Origin: Corynebacterium callunae DSM 20147
GTDB lineage: Bacteria > Actinomycetota > Actinomycetes > Mycobacteriales > Mycobacteriaceae
DNA length: 64,000 nt
Direction of reading: 5' to 3'
Assembly (NCBI RefSeq): GCF_000344785.1
Contig: NC_020506.1
Span: 2,775,552-2,839,551, forward strand
The notes below the pieces were generated by a model, which was not told where the DNA came from, did no database searches, and worked only from the letters and a program-made list of their open reading frames with translations. Shown in pieces: positions 1 to 8,671 of the stretch. Both the position numbers and the translations under genes were made by a program. The number at the start of each line of letters is the position of its first letter. Positions within the stretch are counted from its first letter, which is position 1.

Positions 1-516
1 TGGGTGCGCAAAAGCCGGCAAAGACACCATGAGGATGCCGAGCAGGAGAGCGCCAACGCCGACCACAACCCATGAATCAAAGCCTGCCGTAGCCAAAATG
101 ATGGTGAGCATAGTTGCCATGAAAAGCACATGGTGTCCGGTGAGGAACACATAACGCAGGTTTGTGAAGCGAGCCAGCACCAGGGATATGGCGAAGCCAA
201 GAATCATCAACCACGCAACTTGAGCTCCGTATTGTGCTTGCGCGATTCCGGCGATTGCTTCGTTAGTTGGCACAACACCCTTCATGCCAGTGGCGCCCAT
301 AATCATCGCGCCCATTGGCTCTAGTGAAGTAGTGACCAAGGTAGCGCCCGCGCCAATGAGCAGGAATCCAAGAGTTGCTTTGATCGCTCCGCCAATGACT
401 TGACCGGTGGAACGTCCCATCGCACCCAGTCCCACGGCAGTGATGATGCCGATAAGAAAAGCGGGGACTGCGAGGATTTCATTTACCAGAAATAGCGGAA
501 TGGTTAACCAATCCAT
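1..516 (-). CDS. ulaA: PTS ascorbate-type permease EIIC, 3' part outside window
   Basis: Only the first 172 codons are present; the gene runs off the left edge. The start is the ATG at 516-514 (MDWLTIPLFLV), preceded on the minus strand by AAGGATTG. The visible part is a very hydrophobic membrane protein with glycine-rich segments such as GIITAVGLGAMGRSTGQ, as in UlaA/SgaT permeases, which transport and phosphorylate L-ascorbate or a related sugar acid with their EIIA and EIIB partners. The fused EIIA-EIIB gene lies 34 bases upstream in the same direction, so both should be one transcription unit. The true substrate in this organism cannot be told from sequence. Confidence 0.8.
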   Translation of the reverse strand, partial: MDWLTIPLFLVNEILAVPAFLIGIITAVGLGAMGRSTGQVIGGAIKATLGFLLIGAGATLVTTSLEPMGAMIMGATGMKGVVPTNEAIAGIAQAQYGAQVAWLMILGFAISLVLARFTNLRYVFLTGHHVLFMATMLTIILATAGFDSWVVVGVGALLLGILMVSLPAFAHP

Positions 517-550
517 TTTTATCAATCCTTATGTATGAGAGTTAAGCGAC

Positions 551-1348
551 TTAAATGTCATAAAGTTCACGGAGTGCTGCATCAATTTCATCAGTGCTAG
601 TGAAGTCATTGATCACATGAACAGGGATTCCGACATCTCCCAAAGTGCGAGCGATTTCTCCAGAAGTCATGATCAAGTCAGCTTCTTTGGCTTTGCCCTT
701 GGCTGAAATGGTGTCGGTGGCTTCGACTGTCATATACGGGCCCCAACCCCAAACATCAAAAACTTGCTCGAGGGTGTTCTTCAGGAAGAGGGAAGTGCCC
801 AATCCATTTCCGCATACGGTGAGAATCTTGTCGTATGTTTTGGTCTGCGTTGGGGTTTTTACCGCAGCTGAGGGAGAAGTTGCCGCTTTCTTTGTGGCAG
901 GCGCTGCTGCCTTTTCCAAGATGGCCTGGATTTCTTCAGGGCTCTGAGCTTCATTCAGATCCTTGCGATATTTTCCTAAGGCCTTTGCAAGAGCAGCCAT
1001 TGCTTGGTTGTGTGCAGTAGCGTCCTTGGCTGCCAGTGCCACGATCAAATCAACCGGATCGTTTTTCTCGTGGCCGAAATTCACCGGACTAGCCAAGCGC
1101 ACCCAGGACATTGCTGTCTCATGTACAGCTGCGCTGGGCCGTGCATGTGCGAATGCAAATCCTGGAGCCACCACGATATATGGCCCATTTTCTTCCACGC
1201 TGGCGATCATGGCCTCGGTATAACTGGATTCGATGCTGTGCGTCTTCTCTAGAAGAGCACCTGCGGCGCGAATACCGTCGCGCCAATCGGTGGCCTCTCG
1301 ATCAAGGTCTATGCGTTCTGCTGTCAGCAGCTCTTTGAATACAGACAT
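551..1348 (-). CDS. Fused PTS EIIA-EIIB component, ascorbate type
   Basis: The 265-residue cytoplasmic protein joins two phosphocarrier domains. Residues 1-150 are an EIIA of the mannitol/fructose superfamily with the active histidine in FAFAHARP (His68). After an Ala/Thr/Lys-rich linker (about 150-170), residues 171-265 are an EIIB of the lactose/ascorbate superfamily with the phosphorylated cysteine in CGNGLGTS (Cys179). Phosphate would pass from HPr to His68, to Cys179, to the substrate carried by the EIIC encoded next. In enterobacteria these domains are separate proteins (UlaC, UlaB), so the fusion is a lineage feature. It is divergent from the ABC exporter genes, with a parS site in the shared upstream region. 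Confidence 0.88.
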   Translation of the reverse strand: MSVFKELLTAERIDLDREATDWRDGIRAAGALLEKTHSIESSYTEAMIASVEENGPYIVVAPGFAFAHARPSAAVHETAMSWVRLASPVNFGHEKNDPVDLIVALAAKDATAHNQAMAALAKALGKYRKDLNEAQSPEEIQAILEKAAAPATKKAATSPSAAVKTPTQTKTYDKILTVCGNGLGTSLFLKNTLEQVFDVWGWGPYMTVEATDTISAKGKAKEADLIMTSGEIARTLGDVGIPVHVINDFTSTDEIDAALRELYDI

Positions 1349-1426
1349 AGCTTGAGACTAGTTCACAATGGTGTTCTTTAAGTGGGTTCGGACACATATC
1401 CACATGCAATAAATTCACATTCAAAC

Positions 1427-1462
1427 AAAAGGCCAATGTTTCACGTGAAACATTGGCCTTTT
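1427..1462. promoter_or_regulatory. parS: parS site 1 inside a 36-bp perfect palindrome
   Basis: The core TGTTTCACGTGAAACA (1437-1452) is the consensus ParB-binding site. The symmetry extends to 18-bp arms that start with AAAAGGCCAA and end with TTGGCCTTTT. It sits between two divergent genes (starts at 1348 and 1540), so it is unlikely to act only as a terminator here. Confidence 0.93.
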
Positions 1463-1539
1463 GAGCACCTCTAAATAAGTCTCATTAGTCACCGCCAAAC
1501 CTCTATCCTTTCCCCTCCGAGGGGAGTTCAATTAGGAGT

Positions 1540-2424
1540 ATGAGCACACTGGCAATTCAAGTTCGTGGACTCTTTAAAAAGTTCGGTCATTTTGTGGCGC
1601 TTGATCATCTCTCTTTTGATGTTGCTCAAGGCAGTATTCACGGTTTCCTCGGGCCCAATGGCTCTGGAAAATCCACAGCAATCCGTACCCTCATTGGTGT
1701 TCTCACTCCCACAGCTGGACAGGTGGAAGTGCTGGGACAAGACCCCATTAAAAACCCACGAGTTTTAAAACAGGTGGGTTATGTTCCTGGAGATGTTTCC
1801 CTCTGGGAGAACCTCCGGGGTGGGGAAGTGCTACGCGCTATGGAATCGCTGCGTGGCATTAAGAACGATCCAGTCCGCGAGGCGGAATTGATCGAAGCAT
1901 TCGCCTTTGACCCGAGGAAGAAAGTGCGGGAGTACTCCACCGGAAATCGTCGTAAAGCAAGCATCATTGCCGCAATGGCGCATCGCCCTGAACTGCTCAT
2001 CCTTGATGAGCCCACCGCCGGGCTGGATCCTTTAATGGAGCAGGTGTTTATGCGTGAAATTCGGCGCGCTCGTGATGAAGGCGCAACTGTTTTTCTCAGC
2101 AGCCATATCCTCAGCGAGGTGGAGGCCTTGTGCGATTATGTCACCGTACTCAAAGAGGGTCGCGCTGTAGTCTCCAACGAGGTCAGCTATCTGCGCCAAA
2201 TCTCTGCCCACCATATAAGTGCCAGCATCGCCGATATTCCACTCCTGCTGCGCCGGGATCCCAAGGTGGAGTTTGATAAAGGGCAGTTGAGGATTACCAC
2301 CACAGCGGAAAATGTCCCGAATATTTTGCGCATCATTATTGATGCCGGTGGCCAAGACATCACCAGTACCCCGGCTTCATTGGAGGAAATGTTCTTTAAA
2401 AACTTTGAGAGGCGGGAGTCATGA
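1540..2424 (+). CDS. ABC transporter ATP-binding protein, drug-exporter type
   Basis: A 294-residue ABC ATPase of the DrrA/NatA type. Walker A is GPNGSGKST (residues 38-46) and Walker B is LLILDEPTAGLD (from 152). The signature motif, normally LSGGQ, reads YSTGNRRK (133-139), a variant seen in this exporter class. It would energise export of a hydrophobic compound together with the following membrane gene, which it overlaps by four bases (ATGA, 2421-2424). Just upstream lies the small palindrome CCCCTCCGAGGGG (1513-1525), a possible operator. Because the permease reading frame is broken twice, the ATPase may now lack its partner. Confidence 0.85.
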   Translation: MSTLAIQVRGLFKKFGHFVALDHLSFDVAQGSIHGFLGPNGSGKSTAIRTLIGVLTPTAGQVEVLGQDPIKNPRVLKQVGYVPGDVSLWENLRGGEVLRAMESLRGIKNDPVREAELIEAFAFDPRKKVREYSTGNRRKASIIAAMAHRPELLILDEPTAGLDPLMEQVFMREIRRARDEGATVFLSSHILSEVEALCDYVTVLKEGRAVVSNEVSYLRQISAHHISASIADIPLLLRRDPKVEFDKGQLRITTTAENVPNILRIIIDAGGQDITSTPASLEEMFFKNFERRES

Positions 2425-3992
2425 TTCGCCTTAATCTCCGTTTGAAGCGCGTTCTCATTATCTGCTGGCTGCTGGGAATTTGGGCAATGTTGGCAATCAC
2501 TCCTAGCTCCTATTTGAGTTACTAACCGGAACTTACAGACCGCACCCAGATGATCGCAGAAGTACAACACAATTTGGGCACGCAAGCCATGTATGGAGTC
2601 CTGCATTCTCCCGGAAATATTGGACAATTAACCAATTGGAAGACGGGCGCCTGGTTGACAATCCTCTCTGCCATAATGAGCGTTTTATTGCTCAGCTCGC
2701 TGCATCGCGCAGCAGAATTCAAAGGCACCGGCGAGCTCATCCAATCAACTGGACATCGTCGCTCCAAAGTCTTAAAGGCGGCGCTGCTCAGCGGCGGGGT
2801 AGTGGCTCTCATTAATGGCATGGTCTCCGCACTAATTTTGATCGTCTTGAGATTCCTGCTCACCCCAGAACTCACCATCGCGGGGTCTATTAGCTATGGC
2901 ATGAGCATCACGCTCACAATGTTGGGTGTGATGGCACTTGCCAGCATTGCACAGAGTTTGTGGGGCAATTCTCATAACCTCAATCGGCTCGGCCTGCTGG
3001 TTATTGCCGTCGCCTTCCTAGTGCGAGTTTTTGCCGATACCTCCACGCAGTCCTGGGCGCATTACCTAAATTGGGTTTCGCCCTTGGGCTGGCGTTCAGT
3101 GATCGATTCTTTTGGCAGTGAGAACTGGGCCAGCATTATTGTCTTCACATTGGCATGCATCGGACTATCCGGCATTGCGTTGTGGCTTAATTCCGCGTGC
3201 GAATTCAACTCCCATCTCATCCACTTGCCTCGCACACTCCAGCTACGCCAACATTAAATCCGCGGTCTGCTGAGCCTTAACTTGCTGCTGCACCGTGGCA
3301 GTATCATCACCTGGTCGCTGGTGGTCGGCCTCATGTTGCTCACCTTTTTACCGCTTATCGATTCCCTCATACCGCTGCTCCAAGAAGATGAAGCCACGCG
3401 CCAAGCACTGCAATCCTTCATTCCCTTGGACGACCTCCAGCAAGCTTTTATCACCTACGCCTTCCAGCTTTGCGCCGTACTGGTGACCATTGCGTGCATC
3501 GCGCCGATCGTCAACTACATCACCGAAGAGCACCGCGGCACCGTCGATCTGATCCGCAGCGCAGGCACCGCCCGTTACGCGCCCTTAGAGGGCGCTGTAG
3601 TAATAAGCTTTGCGACGCTTGCTTGCTGCACGATCTTCGCTATCGCTGGAGGCTTAGTCGCGCTGCAAATACAAACCTCGACGGTAGAGCAGGGAAGTAC
3701 CTTAATCCTCGTCGCTTCACTAAAGCTCTTCCTGCAAGTTGTGGTGTTCATTGGGATAGCAGTACTTATCGCTGGCGTCGCTCCACACCTCATTCACTTT
3801 TCCTGGCTTCCGATTGTTGCAGCAACAGTATTTTCCGTTTTTGGCCAAGTTCTCGGGCTTAGCCAGCAGACAGTTGAACTATCGCCCTTTAGCCAAACAG
3901 ATCTTTCCATTCTGCTTGCCTTCGCAGGTTTTGGGGTTATAGCGGTGGGAGCCGGTTTGTGGGGATCGTCTCTGAGAGAAATTTCCAAATGA
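2421..3992 (+). pseudogene. ABC exporter permease with two in-frame stop codons
   Basis: One continuous frame of 523 codons encodes a multi-spanning membrane protein of the polyketide-antibiotic exporter type (TnrB3-like). It starts at the ATG overlapping the ATPase stop, and is cut by TAA at 2523-2525 (codon 35) and TAA at 3255-3257 (codon 279). No frameshift is seen: the frame resumes directly after each stop, with sensible protein such as PELTDRTQM after the first and IRGLLSLNLLLHRG after the second. The first stop is where a Tyr codon would fit. This is what a recently inactivated gene looks like. Sequencing errors are an alternative. Split functional halves are less likely because the first stop leaves only 34 residues. 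Confidence 0.75.
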
Positions 3993-4029
3993 GGGGCATT
4001 ACCGGACATTTAGGAGAATACTTAAGACT

Positions 4030-4413
4030 ATGACTGAATCCGCCCTTCCTTGCAGCCGCCGTACCTTCCTCCTGGGTACCGCTACCACCTTCGCAGGCGC
4101 ATTCCTCGCTGCCTGTGGCACCAGCCCCAATAATGAAGTTGCTGCCACGGATGTTCCCGTGGGCAGCGCTGTGGCCCTCGAGACCGTCATCATTGCGCAA
4201 CCTACAGCGGGCCATTATGTTGCTTACTCAGCTACCTGCCCGCATGCCGGAAGTCGTATCACCAAGGTTGACGGCGATACCGTGCAATGCCTAAACCACA
4301 ATTCCGTCTTCAAGATTTCTGACGGCTCTGTTGTTTCCGGACCCGCCCAAACTGGCCTCAAAGCCGCAACCCTCACCCAAAATGGAGACACACTCAGCGC
4401 CACCGAGTCTTAG
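4030..4413 (+). CDS. Rieske [2Fe-2S] lipoprotein exported by Tat
   Basis: A 127-residue exported protein. The N-terminus has a twin-arginine signal (SRRTFLLG, residues 9-16) followed by a lipobox LAAC with Cys29 as the likely lipidated residue. The mature part is a small Rieske domain: CPH (Cys70, His72) and CLNH (Cys87, His90) are the four cluster ligands. Tat export suits a cofactor folded in the cytoplasm. It probably acts as an electron carrier on the outer face of the cytoplasmic membrane; its partner is not evident from neighbours. It starts 37 bases after the broken permease and ends in a terminator that contains a parS site. Confidence 0.86.
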   Translation: MTESALPCSRRTFLLGTATTFAGAFLAACGTSPNNEVAATDVPVGSAVALETVIIAQPTAGHYVAYSATCPHAGSRITKVDGDTVQCLNHNSVFKISDGSVVSGPAQTGLKAATLTQNGDTLSATES

Positions 4414-4418
4414 CTATC

Positions 4419-4462
4419 AAATAAAAAGGCAATGTTTCACGTGAAACATTGCCTTTTTATTT
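4419..4462. terminator. parS: Bidirectional terminator containing parS site 2
   Basis: A perfect 44-bp palindrome between two convergent genes. The core (4433-4448) is TGTTTCACGTGAAACA. The outer arms are AAATAAAAAGGCAA and TTGCCTTTTTATTT, giving a stem followed by a T tract on either strand. One element therefore fits both a ParB site and a two-way transcription terminator. The stop codons of both flanking genes lie at or within its edges. Confidence 0.92.
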
Positions 4463-5546
4463 ACCAGACTCCGCGCCAGTAGGAACGAGGGTAGTGGATC
4501 TCTTCAGTTTTAAGCCCTAATTGATGAGCTGCCTTTAGCGGCCAAGAAGGCTCCCTTAGAGCCGCGCGACCAATGGTAATGATATCCGCATCGCCATTAT
4601 CTAGGTGCTGCTGCGCTTGCTGAGCCTCAGTAATCATGCCCACGGCAGAAGTCGGGATTCCAACTTCTTGCTTAACCTGTCGCGCAAATTCGACCTGATA
4701 GCTTGGACCAACCGGAATGCGAGCTGCTGCCACACCGCCGGTTGAGATATCGACAGCATCTACACCAAGCTCCTTGAGATCAGCTACAAGCTTGACGGTT
4801 TGATCGCCATCCCAGGAAGGTTCATCATCAATCCAATCCGTGGCTGAGATGCGAGCAACCAGTGGCATGCCTTCTGGGATGACGCTTCGAATCGCAGTGG
4901 CCACCTCACGGAAGAGGCGAGTGCGGTTTTCAAAACTGCCGCCATATTCGTCGGTGCGCTTATTGGAGATGGGGCTTAAGAATTGGTGCAAAAGGTATCC
5001 ATGCGCACCGTGGATTTCGATGACATCAAATCCCGCTTCAACTGCACGCTGTGCTGCAGCAGCAAAATCAGCGACGACTTTCTTAATCCCATCAATGGTC
5101 AATTCTTGTGGCGTATCCAATCCTTCTTGGGCCACCGCACTAGGAGCGAAGGTCTGCCATCCACCTTCTGCCTCCGATTGAGTGCCATTGGGGACGCCAG
5201 GGAGCCAAGGATAGGTGCTTGCCTTACGGCCGGCGTGATTTAATTGAACTCCCATTTTTGCTCCCTGAGAATGTACAAAATTTGTAATTTTCTTCCAGGC
5301 AACAACTTGCTCATCATTCCACAGCCCAGTGCAATTGGGGGAGATTCGACCTTCGGGACTGACACCAGTGGACTCTGCAATGAGTAATCCAAACCCTCCG
5401 ACAGCTCGAGCACCATAATGAACCAGATGCCACTCATGAGGAACACCGTCATTTTTATCAACTTGATACTGACACATCGGCGCCAGCCAAATTCGATTTG
5501 AGATCTCTAGGGACCGCAGAGTGATAGGGGAGAGGAGTGAAGTCAT
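4461..5546 (-). CDS. Old yellow enzyme, NADPH:flavin oxidoreductase (YqjM class)
   Basis: A 361-residue FMN-binding TIM-barrel protein. It shows the YqjM-type N-terminal motif APMCQYQ, the substrate-binding HGAHGYLLHQFLSP with the conserved His pair, the FMN-binding IGRAALREP, and a C-terminal RSYWRGVW tail of the kind that shapes the neighbouring active site in YqjM dimers. Such enzymes reduce activated alkenes, such as unsaturated aldehydes, ketones and quinones, at the expense of NADPH. The ATG at 5546 is taken as start; a GTG two codons upstream (5552) is possible. The gene stands alone, convergent with the Rieske gene. Confidence 0.88.
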   Translation of the reverse strand: MTSLLSPITLRSLEISNRIWLAPMCQYQVDKNDGVPHEWHLVHYGARAVGGFGLLIAESTGVSPEGRISPNCTGLWNDEQVVAWKKITNFVHSQGAKMGVQLNHAGRKASTYPWLPGVPNGTQSEAEGGWQTFAPSAVAQEGLDTPQELTIDGIKKVVADFAAAAQRAVEAGFDVIEIHGAHGYLLHQFLSPISNKRTDEYGGSFENRTRLFREVATAIRSVIPEGMPLVARISATDWIDDEPSWDGDQTVKLVADLKELGVDAVDISTGGVAAARIPVGPSYQVEFARQVKQEVGIPTSAVGMITEAQQAQQHLDNGDADIITIGRAALREPSWPLKAAHQLGLKTEEIHYPRSYWRGVW

Positions 5547-5750
5547 GATCACGACGATAGCTCACCCTCGTTTCATAGGCACGGAAAGGGTGAAAATTGG
5601 CCCGCCAGTCCCGTCTCGAAAGTACACTCATACCTGTTTGATTATCGACACTGTGACAAAAAGAAAACTTAGGTATGGAGGAGCGTTAAGTCTGCCCCAC
5701 GGAGCGTAACGACACTTTTTAGTGGGCTTAACCCACTATCTGGTAATCCC

Positions 5751-5915
5751 ATGATTGTGAAACCTAATAGCAGAGCTAACCAATTTTTGGAGTTTTGGAA
5801 TATCGAGGAGGCCATAAGTTGCGCGCAATCGTTTGCAGGCTGCTATTTCTCAAACCCGGAAGAATGGAACGAAATGTGCGTCCATCGAATAAAAGAACTA
5901 ATACCTGAACCCTAG
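5751..5915 (+). CDS. Possible small protein of 54 residues
   Basis: This reading frame lies in the 480-base gap between the old yellow enzyme and the BASS transporter. It starts at ATG 5751 and ends at TAG 5913-5915. The frame stays open upstream to 5673 but has no clear ribosome binding site. The product looks protein-like and soluble: cysteine- and tryptophan-containing, with WNIEEAISCAQSFAG and a C-terminus RIKELIPEP. I do not recognise the family. It may be a real small gene, a remnant of a longer one, or chance. Nothing else gene-like is seen in 5553-6028. Confidence 0.35.
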   Translation: MIVKPNSRANQFLEFWNIEEAISCAQSFAGCYFSNPEEWNEMCVHRIKELIPEP

Positions 5916-6028
5916 CCTACCTTGCACAGGAATAACAACCGCAACATCTCGCCCCAAAAGGGGTCAAAGAGCCCTAAAATGACCTGGACCCTGTCCCCAC
6001 GCCACCCCTGCGCCGTACACTAAAACCC

Positions 6029-7003
6029 ATGCTTGCACGCCTAAAACGATTAGACCCCCTCATTGTCCTGATTGTGCTGGCAGTCATCATTGCAATCATC
6101 ATCCCGGTACGCGGCGTCGCTGCTGAATGGTTTGATATCGCAGTGAAGATCGCCATTGCAGTCCTCTTCTTTCTTTATGGTGCCCGCCTATCGACGCAAG
6201 AGGCCCTCAACGGCCTCAAGCATTGGCGTTTGCATGTCACCATTTTGCTCATCACTTTTGTCATTTTCCCGCTCATCGGCATCGGCCTCGAGCCGCTTAC
6301 ATTCTTCATCTCCGATGATATTTACAAGGGAATCCTCTTCCTGACGCTCGTTCCTTCAACCGTGCAGTCCTCGGTGGCGTTTACCTCCATCGCCAAGGGA
6401 AATGTGGCGGGTGCGATTGTGGCGGCGTCACTTTCCAATCTGGTTGGAGTGTTTATTACACCATTGCTGGTCATGCTCATCATGTCTGCCGGCGGGGGAG
6501 TACATGTTGATCCAAAGGTCTTCCTCGACATCGCTGTCCAACTGCTTTTGCCCTTCATTTTGGGACAGCTGTGCAGGCGCTGGGTAAAGAACTTTGCAGC
6601 TAAGAAGGCCACCAAAATCGTTGACCGCGGCTCGATTGCCATGGTCGTTTATTCAGCGTTTTCTGCAGGCGTGGTGGGAGGAGTTTGGTCTACCGTTCAA
6701 CCATGGGAAGTCCTCTTCCTTATCGTCTTCGCAGCCGTAATGGTGAGTGCGATGTTGTGGTTCACCATGTTTGTGGCAACTCGCATTGGATTTAACCGTG
6801 CAGATTCTATTGCTATTCAGTTCTGTGGCACCAAGAAATCACTAGCTACTGGTTTGCCAATGGCGGCAGTTATCTTCGGTGGCGCCAATATTGGCCTCCT
6901 CATCTTGCCCCTGATGATCTTCCACCAGGTACAGTTGATGATCTGTGCTTGGCTGGCTGCTCGTTATGGCAAGGACGCTCAGGAGCAAAAAGCTCAAGTT
7001 TAA
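6029..7003 (+). CDS. Bile acid:sodium symporter family transporter
   Basis: A 324-residue membrane protein with about ten hydrophobic segments. It starts MLARLKRLDPLIVLIVLAV and keeps the BASS-family signatures LVPSTVQSSVAFTSIAKGN in the middle and FCGTKKSLATGLPMA near the C-terminus (the GxKNxxLA-type element). The architecture resembles the YfeH/SLC10A7 branch, whose substrates are organic anions or unknown, rather than the arsenite exporters. A strong terminator follows at 7028. No neighbour suggests a substrate. Confidence 0.85.
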   Translation: MLARLKRLDPLIVLIVLAVIIAIIIPVRGVAAEWFDIAVKIAIAVLFFLYGARLSTQEALNGLKHWRLHVTILLITFVIFPLIGIGLEPLTFFISDDIYKGILFLTLVPSTVQSSVAFTSIAKGNVAGAIVAASLSNLVGVFITPLLVMLIMSAGGGVHVDPKVFLDIAVQLLLPFILGQLCRRWVKNFAAKKATKIVDRGSIAMVVYSAFSAGVVGGVWSTVQPWEVLFLIVFAAVMVSAMLWFTMFVATRIGFNRADSIAIQFCGTKKSLATGLPMAAVIFGGANIGLLILPLMIFHQVQLMICAWLAARYGKDAQEQKAQV

Positions 7004-7027
7004 AGCGTTGCAAAGCATTCAATTAGT

Positions 7028-7068
7028 AGCGGTGTTCACCTCCAAAAGGAAGGGAACACCGCTTTTTT
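7028..7068 (+). terminator. Rho-independent terminator
   Basis: Stem AGCGGTGTTC (7028-7037) pairs with GAACACCGCT (7054-7063), followed by a T tract. It closes the transporter gene. Confidence 0.88.
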
Positions 7069-7154
7069 AGTTCCCTGAATAAAACCATATCTAAAAATAG
7101 ACAGCTTGGTCTACCCTTGCGGAAAGCTAAAATACTTTAGGAATTGAGGGCACC

Positions 7155-7931
7155 ATGATCAGCATTCGAGAAAAGACCTTAACTTTTGACGAGCACGCAT
7201 GGGCCACATGGCATCAAGAAAGAATTAAGGCGGCATCTAGCCCACTTGGCCCTACAAGTCTGATTGCCACCCGCTGGATTAGTGCTACTACGTTGTCTAA
7301 CGCTCACGAGTTTCCCAACCTGCCGGGACGCTGGTATCGCCGAGGCGGGGGAGTAGTGGGAATTCACCTTCCACCGTCTTTTACAACAACTGGCACACTA
7401 CAAATCCTGCCCGGGGAAATTGCCCAAACCACGTCATTTAACCTCGCCATTGCTGAGCGTATCGGAGAAATCGCACTGGAAGTTTATGATCGACAATCTC
7501 CAGCGGAGACAAGGTTTAGGACCATCGAGACTTATCCTCCAGCTGCTCATTGGCAGCTACGAGCACGCTTTTATCCCCAGGCAGAAAGTGTTAATCTCAC
7601 TGCCGCGGATGGCCTTATAGTGCCTACCCCAACCGTGGGTTGGGTGGTTTTTGAGAAGGAGGGACGCGAATTCCGTTTGAGAGTGTGCAATGTGGGACAA
7701 AGATTGCGAGCGGTTTTTAGCGATAAGACGACGTCTCAAGGTGTATTTCGCTTTAGATGTTTAGATATTGAAGCTCCCGACATTAATGGTGAGACCGTCG
7801 TGGACTTTAATCGGGCTTATCTACCCGCGGTCGCTTTTAGTGAGCACTTCTTATGTGCCGGCCCTTCCATCGCAAATGGACTTAACCTCGAGGTTGAAGC
7901 TGGTGAAAAGTGGGTGGTGGGAGATTTTTGA
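7155..7931 (+). CDS. DUF1684 family protein
   Basis: A 258-residue soluble protein without signal peptide. The C-terminal half carries the hallmarks of DUF1684: VGWVVFEKEGREFRLRV, then FSDKTTSQGVFRFRCLDI, VVDFNRAYLPAVAFSEHFLC and the closing EAGEKW. The family is common in actinobacteria. Its members are small beta-rich proteins of unknown biochemical role. The gene is single, starts at an ATG preceded by GAGGGCACC, and converges on the two mini-protein genes with a parS site between. Confidence 0.82.
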   Translation: MISIREKTLTFDEHAWATWHQERIKAASSPLGPTSLIATRWISATTLSNAHEFPNLPGRWYRRGGGVVGIHLPPSFTTTGTLQILPGEIAQTTSFNLAIAERIGEIALEVYDRQSPAETRFRTIETYPPAAHWQLRARFYPQAESVNLTAADGLIVPTPTVGWVVFEKEGREFRLRVCNVGQRLRAVFSDKTTSQGVFRFRCLDIEAPDINGETVVDFNRAYLPAVAFSEHFLCAGPSIANGLNLEVEAGEKWVVGDF

Positions 7932-7941
7932 CAGCAAAAAA

Positions 7942-7969
7942 GGGCAATGTTTCACGTGAAACATTGCCC
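7942..7969. promoter_or_regulatory. parS: parS site 3 in a 28-bp palindrome
   Basis: Core TGTTTCACGTGAAACA at 7948-7963, flanked by GGGCAA and TTGCCC, all perfectly symmetric. It lies 10 bases past the DUF1684 stop codon between convergent genes. The stem lacks a clear T tract, so its terminator role is weaker than that of site 2. Confidence 0.93.
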
Positions 7970-8042
7970 AGCTGGCAGCCAAAGCTCACCATGAAGTGGT
8001 GAACCTTAGGTCGAGGAGGTGTCGACAAGCCTCCTGCCTAAC

Positions 8043-8231
8043 TTAGGAAGAAAGGTTGCTGAGGAGGTTCTGCGCTGCTGGAGCCTCGTGAGGTGCAGGT
8101 GCTGCCTGCTGTACTGGAGCAGCCTGCTGGAACCATTCCTGAACCTGTGGGACTGGGTTGAAGTTCTGAACCCACTGGGAAGGCTGGAACTGCTGTGCAA
8201 CTTCGGTGAAATGCTGGATCTGATCGAACAT
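8043..8231 (-). CDS. Leaderless 62-residue mini-protein, PorH-like in layout
   Basis: A 62-residue protein rich in Gln, Pro and Ala: it begins MFDQIQHFTEVAQQFQPSQW, has a QQAAPVQQAAPAP stretch, and ends LLSNLSS. The ribosome binding site AAAGGAG sits 7 bases before the ATG at 8231, so it is well supported. There is no signal peptide and no transmembrane helix. Outer-membrane channel peptides PorA/PorH of corynebacteria are also tiny, leaderless, paired, and PorH ends in a similar Ser-Ser tail that receives mycolic acid. I infer, but cannot show, that this is a cell-envelope peptide of that kind. It lies 47 bases downstream of a second, smaller peptide gene. Confidence 0.6.
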   Translation of the reverse strand: MFDQIQHFTEVAQQFQPSQWVQNFNPVPQVQEWFQQAAPVQQAAPAPHEAPAAQNLLSNLSS

Positions 8232-8278
8232 GTGGAAACTCCTTTGTGAGAAATGGTTTTAAGGTGGGATTCTTCCAA

Positions 8279-8359
8279 TTAGGAAGAAAGAACTACTGCG
8301 GAGAAGATCTCAGAAACGCTGTCGAGAACGGTGTTGAAGATGTTGACGATGTAATCCAT
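8279..8359 (-). CDS. 26-residue amphipathic peptide, PorA-like in layout
   Basis: A very short gene read from ATG 8359 to TAA 8279-8281, with AAAAGGAT as ribosome binding site. The peptide starts MDYIVNIFNTVLDSV and ends SAVVLSS. Hydrophobic residues recur every three to four positions with acidic residues between, as in an amphipathic helix. It has no leader peptide. Together with the 62-residue gene it forms a two-gene unit reminiscent of porA-porH, including matching Ser-Ser C-termini. The longer in-frame start at 8470 is less likely because it lacks a binding site. Confidence 0.5.
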   Translation of the reverse strand: MDYIVNIFNTVLDSVSEIFSAVVLSS

Positions 8360-8671
8360 ATGAGGATCCTTTTCTTTTGAATCGAGAGAATCTTTTGATT
8401 CCCCAGCAGCGGCGTTTCCGTTGCCGTAATGAAGAGTCAACACCTCAAAGAAAAAACAAGCAAACAGCAAAACAGCCCTTCAAAAGGCGTGCGACCAGGC
8501 AATATGCAAAAATTCTGGAGTTCATGTGAAGTTCACAGCACCATCATCTAGCTGTGTTTTTTGGTCATTTCTTTAAATACATCGATAACTCCCAGAAACC
8601 TTGGTTATGAAAATACTGTTAGACTGCTAGTTTTTACATCGTCCCAGCTAAAAGCACCTAGACGCGGAACA
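8360..8671. other. Intergenic region between divergent genes
   Basis: About 310 bases hold the upstream regions of the peptide genes (minus) and the dehydrogenase (plus). It is AT-rich around 8555-8640, where TATGAA and TTAGACT could serve as -10 elements. No further gene or RNA is seen. Confidence 0.4.
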
